A stretch of 12,051 nt of DNA from Izhakiella capsodis (lineage in GTDB: Bacteria > Pseudomonadota > Gammaproteobacteria > Enterobacterales > Enterobacteriaceae). Shown here piece after piece: positions 4,856-10,954 of the stretch. Position numbers and translations under genes: made by a program. Where the stretch lies: the NCBI RefSeq assembly GCF_900115045.1, contig NZ_FOVC01000020.1:1-12051 (forward strand), given 5' to 3'. Below the pieces are notes generated by a model, which saw nothing but the letters and a program-made list of their open reading frames with translations, was not told the origin of the DNA and ran no database searches. Position 1 is the stretch's first letter. Every line of letters starts with the position of its first letter.

Positions 4856-5133
4856 TGCACAGTTAGCCTCCCTTCCCTGCTGAGTTTCTGCAAAGTCAGG
4901 ACTATCGCCCTGTCCATTTCATGGCGGCGTTCGTCTCTGGACATATCTTTGCCATTATCGATTCTGGAATGGCACTCAGGGCAGAGCGCAGCGGTAAGGC
5001 TGTCGTCTACTTTAAGACCTGTCCCTTTCCCCTCGTTGCGATGTGCCGCCTGTACCCCATATGCACCGCAGAGGACACAGCACTCTATTTCCCTGACAGC
5101 CTTTAACCACTTAGGACTCCGGTAAATCATCAT
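4852..5133 (-). CDS. ybcO: YbcO-like (DUF1364) zinc-binding putative nuclease
   Basis: The 93-aa protein resembles YbcO of the DLP12 prophage: RSPKWLKAVREIECCVLCGA, then QAAHRNEGKGTGLKVDD, then ALCPECHSRIDNGKDMSRDE. The CVLC and CPECH cysteine/histidine pairs would bind one zinc, and the AHRN segment resembles the catalytic part of HNH-type nucleases. The family is annotated as a putative recombination nuclease, and the gene sits directly upstream of RusA with an ATGA overlap, consistent with a joint role in processing branched DNA. Two consecutive ATGs open the gene, preceded by GGGAGGGG; either could be used. Its first 23 bases overlap the NinF-like gene. Confidence 0.88.
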   Translation of the reverse strand: MMIYRSPKWLKAVREIECCVLCGAYGVQAAHRNEGKGTGLKVDDSLTAALCPECHSRIDNGKDMSRDERRHEMDRAIVLTLQKLSREGRLTVQ

Positions 5134-5242
5134 CCCCTCCCATCATTTCGTAGAAATCGGCGCAGTCCTCACACAGATACGTTTCAACCTCTGAAAGAGC
5201 CATTCCACACCCTGCGCAATCTCCGTAATCAGGTTCAGTCAT
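5111..5242 (-). CDS. NinF-like small zinc-ribbon protein (43 aa)
   Basis: This short ORF starts at ATG 5242. It encodes two CxxC pairs, CAGC at residues 9-12 and CEDC at 24-27, separated by ALSEVETYL, followed by an acidic tail (GGDDDLPES). Lambda NinF has the same plan: CANC, an intervening LHVLEVHV-like strand, CEHC, and an acidic end. One zinc would be held by the four cysteines. It lies where the lambda nin region would have NinF, and its end overlaps the start of the YbcO-like gene by 23 bases. The biochemical role of NinF is not established, so none is given here. Confidence 0.78.
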   Translation of the reverse strand: MTEPDYGDCAGCGMALSEVETYLCEDCADFYEMMGGDDDLPES

Positions 5243-5244
5243 GT

Positions 5245-5445
5245 TCAGTTCCAGATTCTCTGTTGATATCTCCTGTCCTGCTTTGGCTCACGCTCAGAAA
5301 ATGGCAATAGCGCACTGACCAGCCATAGTTTGGGATCGGCTGCTAGTGATTTCTGTGTTTGTATGTTGCGGGAGGCGTATCGTGACAGGAGTTCGTTGGC
5401 GGTGTCGGTGTCTAGCGGCTCATGCGTGAACCAAGTTTTTTTCAC
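5245..5445 (-). CDS. Small conserved-looking nin-region protein, unknown function
   Basis: The 66-aa ORF starts with GTG (5445-5443), with a weak GAGAG upstream. It begins MKKTWFTHEPLDTDTANELL and contains SLAADPKLWLVSALLPFSE in the middle, a motif I have the impression of seeing in small hypothetical proteins of other prophages. There are no membrane segments or cysteine motifs. It overlaps the end of the winged-helix gene by 26 bases and stops two bases before the NinF-like start, so it belongs to the tightly packed early operon. No function can be assigned. Confidence 0.7.
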   Translation of the reverse strand: MKKTWFTHEPLDTDTANELLSRYASRNIQTQKSLAADPKLWLVSALLPFSEREPKQDRRYQQRIWN

Positions 5446-5707
5446 GCCGAAGCTCTCTTAAAATGTTATTAAGCTCACACAGACGACGACTTATACCGAA
5501 TCCTTTCGGCGCGTCTGCACTCAGATAGACATAGCGATCGTAGCACGCCTGATCTTTCTCTTTAACGACCAGTCCTGCTGCTTGAAGTTCTCTGAGTGCG
5601 CTTGATACAGTTGATTTTTTAAAGCCTGTCTTTTCTACTATTTTTTCAATTCTGTACGCCATTCCGTATGACAGTAATTCTGTTATTGCTTCTCTGGCTT
5701 TTTTCAT
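5420..5707 (-). CDS. Winged-helix DNA-binding protein of the nin region
   Basis: The 95-aa protein has a clear winged helix-turn-helix at about residues 16-62: AYRIEKIVEKTGFKKSTVSS is the HTH with recognition helix at ~30-42, and LRELQAAGLVVKEKDQACYD leads into the wing. The C-terminal ~25 residues (CELNNILRELRREKN) are helical and may form a dimer. The pattern is that of MarR/GntR-like transcription factors without a ligand domain. ATG 5707 overlaps the methyltransferase stop by ATGA. It could regulate phage or host genes, or partner with the methyltransferase; the sequence does not show a target. Confidence 0.8.
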   Translation of the reverse strand: MKKAREAITELLSYGMAYRIEKIVEKTGFKKSTVSSALRELQAAGLVVKEKDQACYDRYVYLSADAPKGFGISRRLCELNNILRELRREKNLVHA

Positions 5708-6294
5708 GCTGCACCACTGATTTGTTTTTCGACTGCTACACCAGGATGAAGATCGAACGCGTTGTCACACTGATTACCCCACATATCCCAGCCCGGAACA
5801 AAGTCGCGACTGAACAGCTCACATCGCGGTACGTCGCCCAGCAACCTGATCAACAGATCGCGAAACGCTGGAGGCTTTGCACTGTGTCCCATTCGTGGCG
5901 CGGTGACGTGCTGGCAGATTGAAGCATCCAGGCGCTCCGGTAATTTCCCTCGCACAGCAAACAGGCAATCTTCACTGTTGGCGCGGGTCATATGGCCCAT
6001 ACCGATAGCGGAATTTCCTTTGCGTCGGTTCGTCTTGTGCCAGGTGAAACCCTTCATCGTCATCAGCCTGAAATCCCACGACCCTACAACTTTCATCGCC
6101 TCTACTGGCTGAGTCGGCACCCACCACATAGCCAACAGACATGATTCAGGATCGGCTAAATCCCACACCGGCAGGCGGCAAATATCAGCCAATGTCATGG
6201 TCTGGTATTTATGCCCCACTCCGCGCTTGCCATCGTTGGCTTTATCCCGGTAGGTCCACGGAGGATCAGCGTAGATCAGTCGGTATTTTTTCAT
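5704..6294 (-). CDS. MT-A70 family DNA N6-adenine methyltransferase
   Basis: The 196-aa protein has catalytic motif DPPW at residues 10-13 (LIYADPPWTYRD), the methylase motif IV of adenine N6 methyltransferases. Further MT-A70/MunI-like motifs are GFTWHKTNRRKGNSAIGMG with GHMTRANSEDCLFAVRG in the middle and KPPAFRDLLIRLLGDVPRCE near the end, which forms the AdoMet pocket. It would transfer a methyl group from S-adenosylmethionine to adenine in a short DNA site. No restriction enzyme is next to it, so it is an orphan, probably protecting phage DNA from host restriction or affecting gene control. I chose ATG 6294 because it gives an ATGA overlap with ninB and places DPPW at the usual distance; an upstream in-frame start exists at 6333. 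Confidence 0.92.
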   Translation of the reverse strand: MKKYRLIYADPPWTYRDKANDGKRGVGHKYQTMTLADICRLPVWDLADPESCLLAMWWVPTQPVEAMKVVGSWDFRLMTMKGFTWHKTNRRKGNSAIGMGHMTRANSEDCLFAVRGKLPERLDASICQHVTAPRMGHSAKPPAFRDLLIRLLGDVPRCELFSRDFVPGWDMWGNQCDNAFDLHPGVAVEKQISGAA

Positions 6295-6752
6295 GATGTT
6301 TTCCTGTTGTTTTCTCCCCACCTCTGCGCCCACTCAATGCGCTGGCGGGATTCTTCGCTAAACCTGACGCCCTGCTCTGTGCCGAACCAGTAAATCGCCT
6401 CGATTACCTCTACCATCTGAGCTACACGCATTTTGCTGGTGCGCTGACCGAACATCACAACACCGCCGCCTATGCCAGGGGCTGTCCTCTGCTCCTGCTT
6501 TTTCATTTTTGCTACCAGAGCCGTTATGAGGTCTTTCCAGTCGTCCTCGTCGTATTTCTTTCCGAACCAGCTCACCTGCTCAGCCAGATCATGCAGCAAC
6601 GGCCACATTTTGCGGTTTTGTGATAGGGAGCGCTTAGGAGGAGATACTTCGATTTCTATTGGCTTGCTGGGATCTGTCGGAAGGCTGGTAATTGCGTCTA
6701 TAAGGTTTCGCCTCACTTGCTCATTTCTGAGAAAGAACGTTTGTTTCTCCAT
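6291..6752 (-). CDS. ninB: NinB / Orf-family recombination mediator
   Basis: The 153-aa protein matches NinB throughout: MEKQTFFLRNEQVRRNLIDA, the signature PPKRSLSQNRKMWPLLHDLA, WKDLITALVAKM, GGGVVMFGQRTSKMRVAQM, and EAIYWFGTEQGVRF at the end. Lambda NinB (Orf) binds single-stranded DNA and SSB and can replace RecFOR in Red-mediated recombination. Start ATG 6752 is chosen over the in-frame GTG at 6758 because GGAG lies seven bases upstream of it. The gene overlaps the preceding small gene by 32 bases and the methyltransferase by ATGA. Family length is about 146 residues, so this is full length. Confidence 0.94.
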   Translation of the reverse strand: MEKQTFFLRNEQVRRNLIDAITSLPTDPSKPIEIEVSPPKRSLSQNRKMWPLLHDLAEQVSWFGKKYDEDDWKDLITALVAKMKKQEQRTAPGIGGGVVMFGQRTSKMRVAQMVEVIEAIYWFGTEQGVRFSEESRQRIEWAQRWGENNRKTS

Positions 6753-6903
6753 ATTCACACTCCATTTCTGCGCGCTCCTGCCATGCTTTCCACGCTATTG
6801 ATTCTGCAAACTGAATTATTAATTTGGCGTGCAGATCTTCGTTGTAATCAGAATAAAACCATCGTTCAAAAGCTTCACGCTCAGTGTTTTGTTGGTCGGT
6901 CAT
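6721..6903 (-). CDS. Small phage protein with AFERW/AWKAWQ repeats, unknown function
   Basis: The 60-aa acidic protein begins MTDQQNTEREAFERWFYSDY and contains ESIAWKAWQERAEME. Short ORFs with an AFE-x-W segment followed by A-W-x-A-W-Q-x-R are common in early regions of enterobacterial phages. It is likely two helices with exposed tryptophans. It overlaps its upstream neighbour by ATGA and ninB by 32 bases, so it is expressed with the early operon. No function is known to me. Confidence 0.72.
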   Translation of the reverse strand: MTDQQNTEREAFERWFYSDYNEDLHAKLIIQFAESIAWKAWQERAEMECEYGETNVLSQK

Positions 6904-7181
6904 TCCTCTTCTCCGCTATAAACTGTCCATTTACCAATACCGTCCCACCGTCCAAGCCTATTACTCATTGAATCAAAGTCTCTGCCAAAGAGGTGGAAAT
7001 TACTCATCCAAATATGTGCCCAAGTTTTAGCAGGCTTGACAACTGAGTGCTTTCGGCTTATTGCCCAGTACCATCGGGTTATGCTTGTAGCCTCAAGAGT
7101 GGGTAATAAAAGACAGTTCCAGGTGAGCCATGCAGCAATGACAATGTTCAGCATAATTCCTGTCCAGGCGAAGTAAGCCAT
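6900..7181 (-). CDS. Small membrane-anchored protein of unknown function
   Basis: The 93-aa protein has one strong N-terminal hydrophobic segment (about residues 5-28, AWTGIMLNIVIAAWLTWNCL). The remaining two thirds is rich in Trp and basic residues (RWYWAISRKHSVVKPAKTW, MSNRLGRWDGIGKWTV). This suggests an inner-membrane protein with a short anchor. ATG 7181 is one base after the previous stop, with GGGAGGGTGAG upstream, a strong site. The neighbouring 7374-7568 gene also codes for a membrane protein. I do not recognise the family. Confidence 0.68.
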   Translation of the reverse strand: MAYFAWTGIMLNIVIAAWLTWNCLLLPTLEATSITRWYWAISRKHSVVKPAKTWAHIWMSNFHLFGRDFDSMSNRLGRWDGIGKWTVYSGEEE

Positions 7182-7182
7182 C

Positions 7183-7377
7183 TCACCCTCCCTTCAGTGT
7201 GGTTTGTGTCATCGCCTGAAGTGATGACCAATCGGCGCCAATCCATTCGCAAGCGCGCTGCATGTCGTCTTCAGGTATTATGCGGTTTCCGTCACTCAGC
7301 AGCAGAACTTTGATAGTCAAATCCGGCGCCAGGGTGATTTCACTTTCTGCTACTACCGTTGTTAAATTTCCATTCAC
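7183..7377 (-). CDS. Small soluble phage protein of unknown function (GTG start)
   Basis: I place the start at GTG 7377-7375: it overlaps the preceding stop as GTGA, and GGAGG lies eight bases upstream. The longer open frame to 7437 would have to start inside the neighbouring gene. The 64-aa product (MNGNLTTVVAESEITLAPDL..., ending in TLKGG) looks like a beta-strand-rich N-terminus followed by a helix with CEWIGADWSSLQAM. It has no membrane segment or metal motif. It is part of the coupled early operon; function unknown. Confidence 0.72.
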   Translation of the reverse strand: MNGNLTTVVAESEITLAPDLTIKVLLLSDGNRIIPEDDMQRACEWIGADWSSLQAMTQTTLKGG

Positions 7378-7568
7378 TGAATAAACCTCCATCCGAATTT
7401 GACGATGGCTATTGGCCCAAAGCCGAAAATTAACCACATCATACTTGCGCTAAACAATCCACCGAACGCGTCTGAACCTTCCTTGAATAACTTTGCCATT
7501 AGAGATAGGCACATAAAAAACCAGAACAGCATCCACCCCGTGCCGATGATTTTAGCGATAAGCATCAT
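7374..7568 (-). CDS. Two-segment small membrane protein
   Basis: The 64-aa protein is almost entirely hydrophobic: a first segment around residues 3-25 (IAKIIGTGWMLFWFFMCLSL), a short polar turn KLFKEGSDAFGG, and a second segment around 38-60 (FSASMMWLIFGFGPIAIVKF). It would be an inner-membrane hairpin. It overlaps the helicase stop by ATGA and the following gene by GTGA. Membrane proteins in this part of the early operon are sometimes exclusion or host-modifying factors, but nothing in the sequence shows that here. Function unknown. Confidence 0.72.
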   Translation of the reverse strand: MMLIAKIIGTGWMLFWFFMCLSLMAKLFKEGSDAFGGLFSASMMWLIFGFGPIAIVKFGWRFIQ

Positions 7569-8911
7569 CCACCCCGCCAGTCATTAACAGTCTTAAATTG
7601 CTTTTGCTTGTTGTCAGAATACAGATGCGCAACTTGCGTTTGATCGATATTCACGAAATGGCCTTTGTTCCAGCCCATAAAGAAAGTTCGTGGTTGTCCA
7701 GAACGGTATTTACCGATGATAATTTCGGCAACGCCTCTCATCTCACTGTTTTTGTTATAAACTTCATCACGGTACGGAAAGATGATGACATCAGCATCCT
7801 GTTCAATAGAGCCTGATTCTCTCAAATCGCCAAGATTCGGACGTTTATCAACTCGTGACTCTGGCCCCCTGTTTAGCTGCGAAAGCAGGATTACAGGAAC
7901 TTTTTGTCGCAGACAAAACTGTTTTAACTTCCCAGTTATTTCAGCGATCGCGGTATGAGGCGCGGTGTCTTTGGGTCGTTTAATCAAAGTCAGATAATCG
8001 ATCGCCAGAAAACTAAGCCCCGCGTCTGCGTTCATCCGTTCTGCTTGTGCGATAATTTCATCGACACTGAAAGAGCCTGATAAAACGTGATTATTTTCAT
8101 CAAGCAGTGTACCCGTTGCCGCTGTCAGTCTCGTGTATTGCTCGTCAAGCATGTTGAGTGGGTTGCGTAAAAGCTCAAGCGAGAGTCCGGCGCGATCGGC
8201 AACATGTCGCTCAACTATCTGCATATCAGACATTTCCATCGATATCAGCAGCCCTTTCCCATTCTGCCGACCGATCGAATTCGCAATATTAACTGCCAGC
8301 TCTGTTTTACCCATGCCTGGGCGAGCCGCGATGATGATTAAATCCGTGCGATCAAAGCCGCCGTAAGCTTCGTCAAGTGGAGTAATTCCGGTCTGAAGAT
8401 AAAGCCCTGATTCTGCGCCTTTCATCCGTCTGTCCAGCACGTCCAGATAGTCACCGAGCATATCCCCGATTCGTCGCGGGAGCCGATCTGACGTCTCCAG
8501 TTTTATCCCGCCGATGATATGCGCGACTTCTCTAGCTATGTCGTCGGCATTGTGAACTGATGCGTTTTCCAGCAGATAAATTGCCCGTGTCATATCAGCA
8601 ATGGCTTTCCGCGACATCCAGTTCCGGCGAACACGTTTAGCCCATGCGCGGATATTTGCGGCGGATATCTGGCGCTGAAATACATCAAGAACGAAACTTT
8701 TTGTTTCTTCTCGCACTCCGTTTTGCACGCTGAAAACGTCCACTGGCTCAGCTTTGTCCAACAGTGATGTGATTACCCGATACATGCTGCGTAGATGCGC
8801 ATTTTCAAACGCTTCAGATGGTAATTTCCCTGCAATTTCCCGGCAGTCGATGTGATCGCCTTTGAGCATCATTGCGCCGATTAGAAGCTCTTCAGTTTCG
8901 TAACTGTTCAT
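7565..8911 (-). CDS. DnaB-family replicative helicase (P22 gp12-like)
   Basis: The 448-aa protein has both DnaB domains. Residues 1-~110 are the helical N-terminal domain (NSYETEELLIGAMMLKGDH). After a linker the RecA-like motor holds Walker A ARPGMGKT (196-203), a glutamate-bearing ISMEMSDMQIVERH, Walker B LAIDYLTL (D305), the LLSQLNRG motif (~342-349), and DLRESGSIEQDADVIIFPYRD (362-382). The arginine finger is likely in GKYRSGQPRTFF. It is a hexameric ATP-dependent 5'-3' helicase acting at the fork. Since the phage carries its own DnaB, it needs no lambda P-type loader to borrow the host helicase, as in P22. It overlaps the O-like gene by ATGA. Length is close to E. coli DnaB (471). Confidence 0.96.
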   Translation of the reverse strand: MNSYETEELLIGAMMLKGDHIDCREIAGKLPSEAFENAHLRSMYRVITSLLDKAEPVDVFSVQNGVREETKSFVLDVFQRQISAANIRAWAKRVRRNWMSRKAIADMTRAIYLLENASVHNADDIAREVAHIIGGIKLETSDRLPRRIGDMLGDYLDVLDRRMKGAESGLYLQTGITPLDEAYGGFDRTDLIIIAARPGMGKTELAVNIANSIGRQNGKGLLISMEMSDMQIVERHVADRAGLSLELLRNPLNMLDEQYTRLTAATGTLLDENNHVLSGSFSVDEIIAQAERMNADAGLSFLAIDYLTLIKRPKDTAPHTAIAEITGKLKQFCLRQKVPVILLSQLNRGPESRVDKRPNLGDLRESGSIEQDADVIIFPYRDEVYNKNSEMRGVAEIIIGKYRSGQPRTFFMGWNKGHFVNIDQTQVAHLYSDNKQKQFKTVNDWRGG

Positions 8912-9795
8912 CCTGCATCCTCCGCTAGGATCTGGTCTATCTTTTCCTGCCTGAACGCGGTTTCAATGCCGTATTTTTTTCCTTCAGGGTTATTGCCACA
9001 TGCCCAGGCTGTCGGCGTATAACCGAATTCGATATAGCCGTTCAGGATGCTGTCGATGTCCTTTGGTTCGCGCCCTATTTCGCGGCACTGCTTCAGGTAC
9101 GAATGCCACAGGCGCTTCAGTCCGTTTTCGTGTGTGACGGTGACACTGAGGATTTTTGGAAGTCCATACTGTTCGGCTTTGCAGTTCCATGTGTCTTTGA
9201 AACGCTGGCGATCGAACTCAGGCATTTTCGCCTTTGAGTTGGTTCCTCTGGCTCCTGGATTTTTGCCCTTTTTCCCTGTGGTTAATTTTACATCAACATT
9301 ACATCCCACTTTGTGGGTTTGGGTATTGTCTTTCTTTTCTTTTGTAATAGTGTCTTTTGTGTCCCCCTGTTTTGAGGGATTCGAATCCCCTAAATTGAGG
9401 GGTGTTTTATCCCCTGTTTTGAGGGATGATCCCCTATTTTGAGGGATGCACCATTCTGATATGTTTTTATTGGGGCCGAACATACCCCCCTGTTGCCTGA
9501 TAAGCCCCATTCTGACTAGCTCTAGCTTAGTTTCGTTACACCGCTTAACAGGTAACTTTGCTATCTCAGCAATTTGAGAATCAGAAATCCTGTCCATCGG
9601 TTTATTCCATCCATAAGTTTTTCTCAAAATGGCCAGTAGAACTTTAAACTGACGCTTTGTTAAATCAGCTCCGGCGTATTCTTCAAGAAGCTCATTCGAT
9701 AGCCTGGCGTACCCGTCATCAAGATCTGCCACGCGAACCTCCACGACTTCAAGATTAGGTCTAATCGGTGTTACTTTTTCATGCGCAAGATTCAT
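8908..9795 (-). CDS. Replication initiator, lambda O / P22 gp18-like
   Basis: The 295-aa protein begins with the O-type N-terminal winged-helix domain: DGYARLSNELLEEYAGADLT, KRQFKVLLAILRKTYGWNKP, DRISDSQIAEIAKLPVKRCN, ELVRMGLIRQQGGM. This domain binds the origin iterons, which lie within this gene (9364-9447) and encode a Lys-x-Gly-Asp-rich linker. A basic linker (~135-195) joins it to a C-terminal domain (FDRQRFKDTWNCKAEQYGLP) expected to contact the helicase. I chose ATG 9795 because GGGAGG lies about seven bases upstream; an in-frame start at 9831 lies inside the preceding small ORF. The stop overlaps the helicase start by ATGA, consistent with joint expression of initiator and helicase. 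Confidence 0.92.
   Translation of the reverse strand: MNLAHEKVTPIRPNLEVVEVRVADLDDGYARLSNELLEEYAGADLTKRQFKVLLAILRKTYGWNKPMDRISDSQIAEIAKLPVKRCNETKLELVRMGLIRQQGGMFGPNKNISEWCIPQNRGSSLKTGDKTPLNLGDSNPSKQGDTKDTITKEKKDNTQTHKVGCNVDVKLTTGKKGKNPGARGTNSKAKMPEFDRQRFKDTWNCKAEQYGLPKILSVTVTHENGLKRLWHSYLKQCREIGREPKDIDSILNGYIEFGYTPTAWACGNNPEGKKYGIETAFRQEKIDQILAEDAG
9364..9447. repeat. ori: Replication origin: four lambda-type iterons inside the O-like gene
   Basis: Four 17-bp imperfect palindromes start at 9364, 9387, 9411 and 9431 (spacings 23, 24, 20). Copies 1 and 3 are identical, CCCCTGTTTTGAGGGAT. Copy 2 has AAA for GTT and a fuller AGGGG arm; copy 4 has ATT. In minus orientation they read ATCCCTCAAAACAGGGG, very close to the lambda iteron. 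The neighbouring 9324-9361 is A/T-rich with nearly all purines on the minus strand, as in the lambda unwinding region, and a CCCAC-TTT-GTGGG palindrome (9305-9317) lies beyond it. Four dimers of the initiator should bind here. Confidence 0.93.
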
Positions 9796-9937
9796 TCTGA
9801 GCCTCCCTTTGATGCTTCTTTGACTCTTCAAACATCTTGCGAAGCTTCATGACAGCAAGCTGATTAAATCTGTTGAGGTAGTCGAGCCTGACAAGGTTTT
9901 TATGTACGCCAGTATGGCGATAGCTCTGCTTTTTCAT
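9779..9937 (-). CDS. Short basic protein of unknown function (52 aa)
   Basis: ATG 9937 is preceded by AGGAGGTGAT, one of the strongest ribosome binding sites in the window; that site overlaps the stop codon of the clamp-like gene, so the two are coupled. The product begins MKKQSYRHTGVHKNLVRLDY and ends EESKKHQREAQNESCA. It is basic and probably one long helix. It overlaps the start of the O-like gene by 17 bases. I do not recognise it. It could be a coupling ORF that sets initiator translation or a real small protein; the strong RBS favours translation. Confidence 0.7.
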   Translation of the reverse strand: MKKQSYRHTGVHKNLVRLDYLNRFNQLAVMKLRKMFEESKKHQREAQNESCA

Positions 9938-9945
9938 ATCACCTC

Positions 9946-10479
9946 CTACAGACGCATTGGCATAATTACAACACTGGCTTTCTCGAACGTGTTGCTCAGC
10001 TCAATGATTGCCGAAGAAGCATTGCCGTTTGGCCTGATGATTATGCCAGGCCATTTGGAGTTATAGAGCTTTGCGGCTTTTTCGATGTCGGATAAATATC
10101 CAGCGTTGAAACCTATTTCAGAAACTGGATCATTACCATTTGGAATAACGCGATTAATGTCAGGGTAGCGACCATCTACCTTGCGAACCATCGCCACGGC
10201 GACACCCTCTCCATGCTCATCGCAATAAGTCAGAATTCCCGTATCCATGTCGATTTCGGCGTAATCAAATCGGGTAAATCGCGGTCCTTTAATCTGAACG
10301 ATAATGTTTTCTGTAACGTCTTCAGATTGATGCTCACCAATGAAAGCCCGATGCCCATCTGTCGCATACAATTTCCCATCTGGCGCAAAACAGATGCCGC
10401 ACAGGTAATAGCGCGGGTCAATTTTTGCCTGAAAAATCATCGCAGACAATAAGGCTCTTTTGCTTAACTTCAGAATCAT
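9946..10479 (-). CDS. Condensed DNA polymerase III beta-clamp (DnaN)-like protein
   Basis: The 177-aa protein aligns by eye to two parts of E. coli DnaN (366 aa). Residues 1-113 match domain II: DPRYYLCG corresponds to DVRYYLNG, ATDGHR (39-44) to ATDGHR, and VDGRYPDINRVIP (101-113) to VDGRFPDYRRVLP. Residues ~119-177 match the last half of domain III: SEIGFNAGYL to MEIGFNVSYV, and VVIMPMRL to YVVMPMRL at the very C-terminus. Domain I and the first half of domain III are absent. All three segments forming the beta-clamp ligand pocket are kept. It has GAGGAAAT before ATG 10479 and is the first replication gene after cII. Whether it forms rings or acts as a pocket mimic cannot be seen. I consider homology to DnaN secure. 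Confidence 0.88.
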   Translation of the reverse strand: MILKLSKRALLSAMIFQAKIDPRYYLCGICFAPDGKLYATDGHRAFIGEHQSEDVTENIIVQIKGPRFTRFDYAEIDMDTGILTYCDEHGEGVAVAMVRKVDGRYPDINRVIPNGNDPVSEIGFNAGYLSDIEKAAKLYNSKWPGIIIRPNGNASSAIIELSNTFEKASVVIMPMRL

Positions 10480-10510
10480 GTTAATATTTCCTCAGTTCAA
10501 TAACATTTAA

Positions 10511-10846
10511 TCAGGCCTCGAACGTTCCAGCGTCCGGGGCGTTTTCTTTTGTCATTTCAAGTTGCAACTTCGCGAACTCCATCGCTGTCGTCATAAGCCA
10601 CCTGTACTGCTCAAGAGGCATTTTCTTTTCCCCGCGCATAACGAAATCCTCCACGCCGCAAGCGGCGAGAGTGTCCATAATTTCCGGGTATTTTTCTGTG
10701 CGTCTGAGTACTGTTGAGTCAGCGACGTTAAGCAGCTTTGCTACAGCGGATTGCCGTGTCTTTGACAGAGCATGATGAGCACTGGCGACAAGATGGCGGC
10801 TGATAAATGAGATTGTTTGTGATTTGCGTGTTGTTGCGTTTTCCAT
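10511..10846 (-). CDS. cII: CII-like transcriptional activator
   Basis: The 111-aa protein has the CII layout: a helical N-terminus, an HTH at about residues 33-52 (SAVAKLLNVADSTVLRRTEK), then EIMDTLAACGVEDFVM as in the CII oligomerisation part, and a helical C-terminus EQYRWLMTTAMEFAKLQLEM. Lambda CII is 97 residues and forms a tetramer that activates the establishment promoter of the repressor and the integrase promoter. Its place, directly after the Cro-like gene and before the replication genes on the same strand, is the canonical one. No clear TTGC-N6-TTGC target is seen between cro and cII. The ribosome binding site is weak. Protease sensitivity, as in lambda CII, is only an inference. 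Confidence 0.85.
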   Translation of the reverse strand: MENATTRKSQTISFISRHLVASAHHALSKTRQSAVAKLLNVADSTVLRRTEKYPEIMDTLAACGVEDFVMRGEKKMPLEQYRWLMTTAMEFAKLQLEMTKENAPDAGTFEA

Positions 10847-10909
10847 GAGTGATACTTGTCCATGTTGATTTTAGTGCGTAGCTAACCCGTGGGGTTTGCC
10901 ACTGTTAGT

Positions 10910-10947
10910 GCTCGCTGCTAAACGAGCGGTTAAGTTTTGAAAGAGCA
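10910..10947 (-). promoter_or_regulatory. nutR-like site: boxA plus boxB-type hairpin
   Basis: On the minus strand TGCTCTTTCA (10947-10938) matches boxA (core GCTCTTT). Eleven bases further downstream GCTCG (10927-10923), an 8-base loop and CGAGC (10914-10910) form a boxB-like hairpin. It lies in the cro-cII gap, exactly where lambdoid phages carry nutR. A second hairpin, AACCC-CAC-GGGTT, follows downstream. An N-like antiterminator would be expected beyond the right edge of the window. Confidence 0.6.
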
Positions 10948-10954
10948 GTAAAAA

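Noticed and set aside
8990..9190. Minus-strand 66-codon frame inside the O-like gene
   Set aside because: Alternate frame of a well-supported gene, with Arg/His/Pro-rich composition and no start signal; unlike Rz1 it has no recognisable motif.
9047..9442. Plus-strand 131-codon open frame
   Set aside because: It is the antisense shadow of the O-like gene and origin iterons; Phe/Ser/Leu-rich translation and no ribosome binding site.
9364..9447. CRISPR-like short repeats
   Set aside because: The repeats are 17-bp palindromes with spacers of only 3-7 bases, and they match lambda-type iterons in an initiator gene.
10847..10880. Possible CII-dependent establishment promoter (TTGT/TTGA pair) on the plus strand
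   Set aside because: The spacing is five rather than six bases and neither half matches TTGC; no good -10 box follows.
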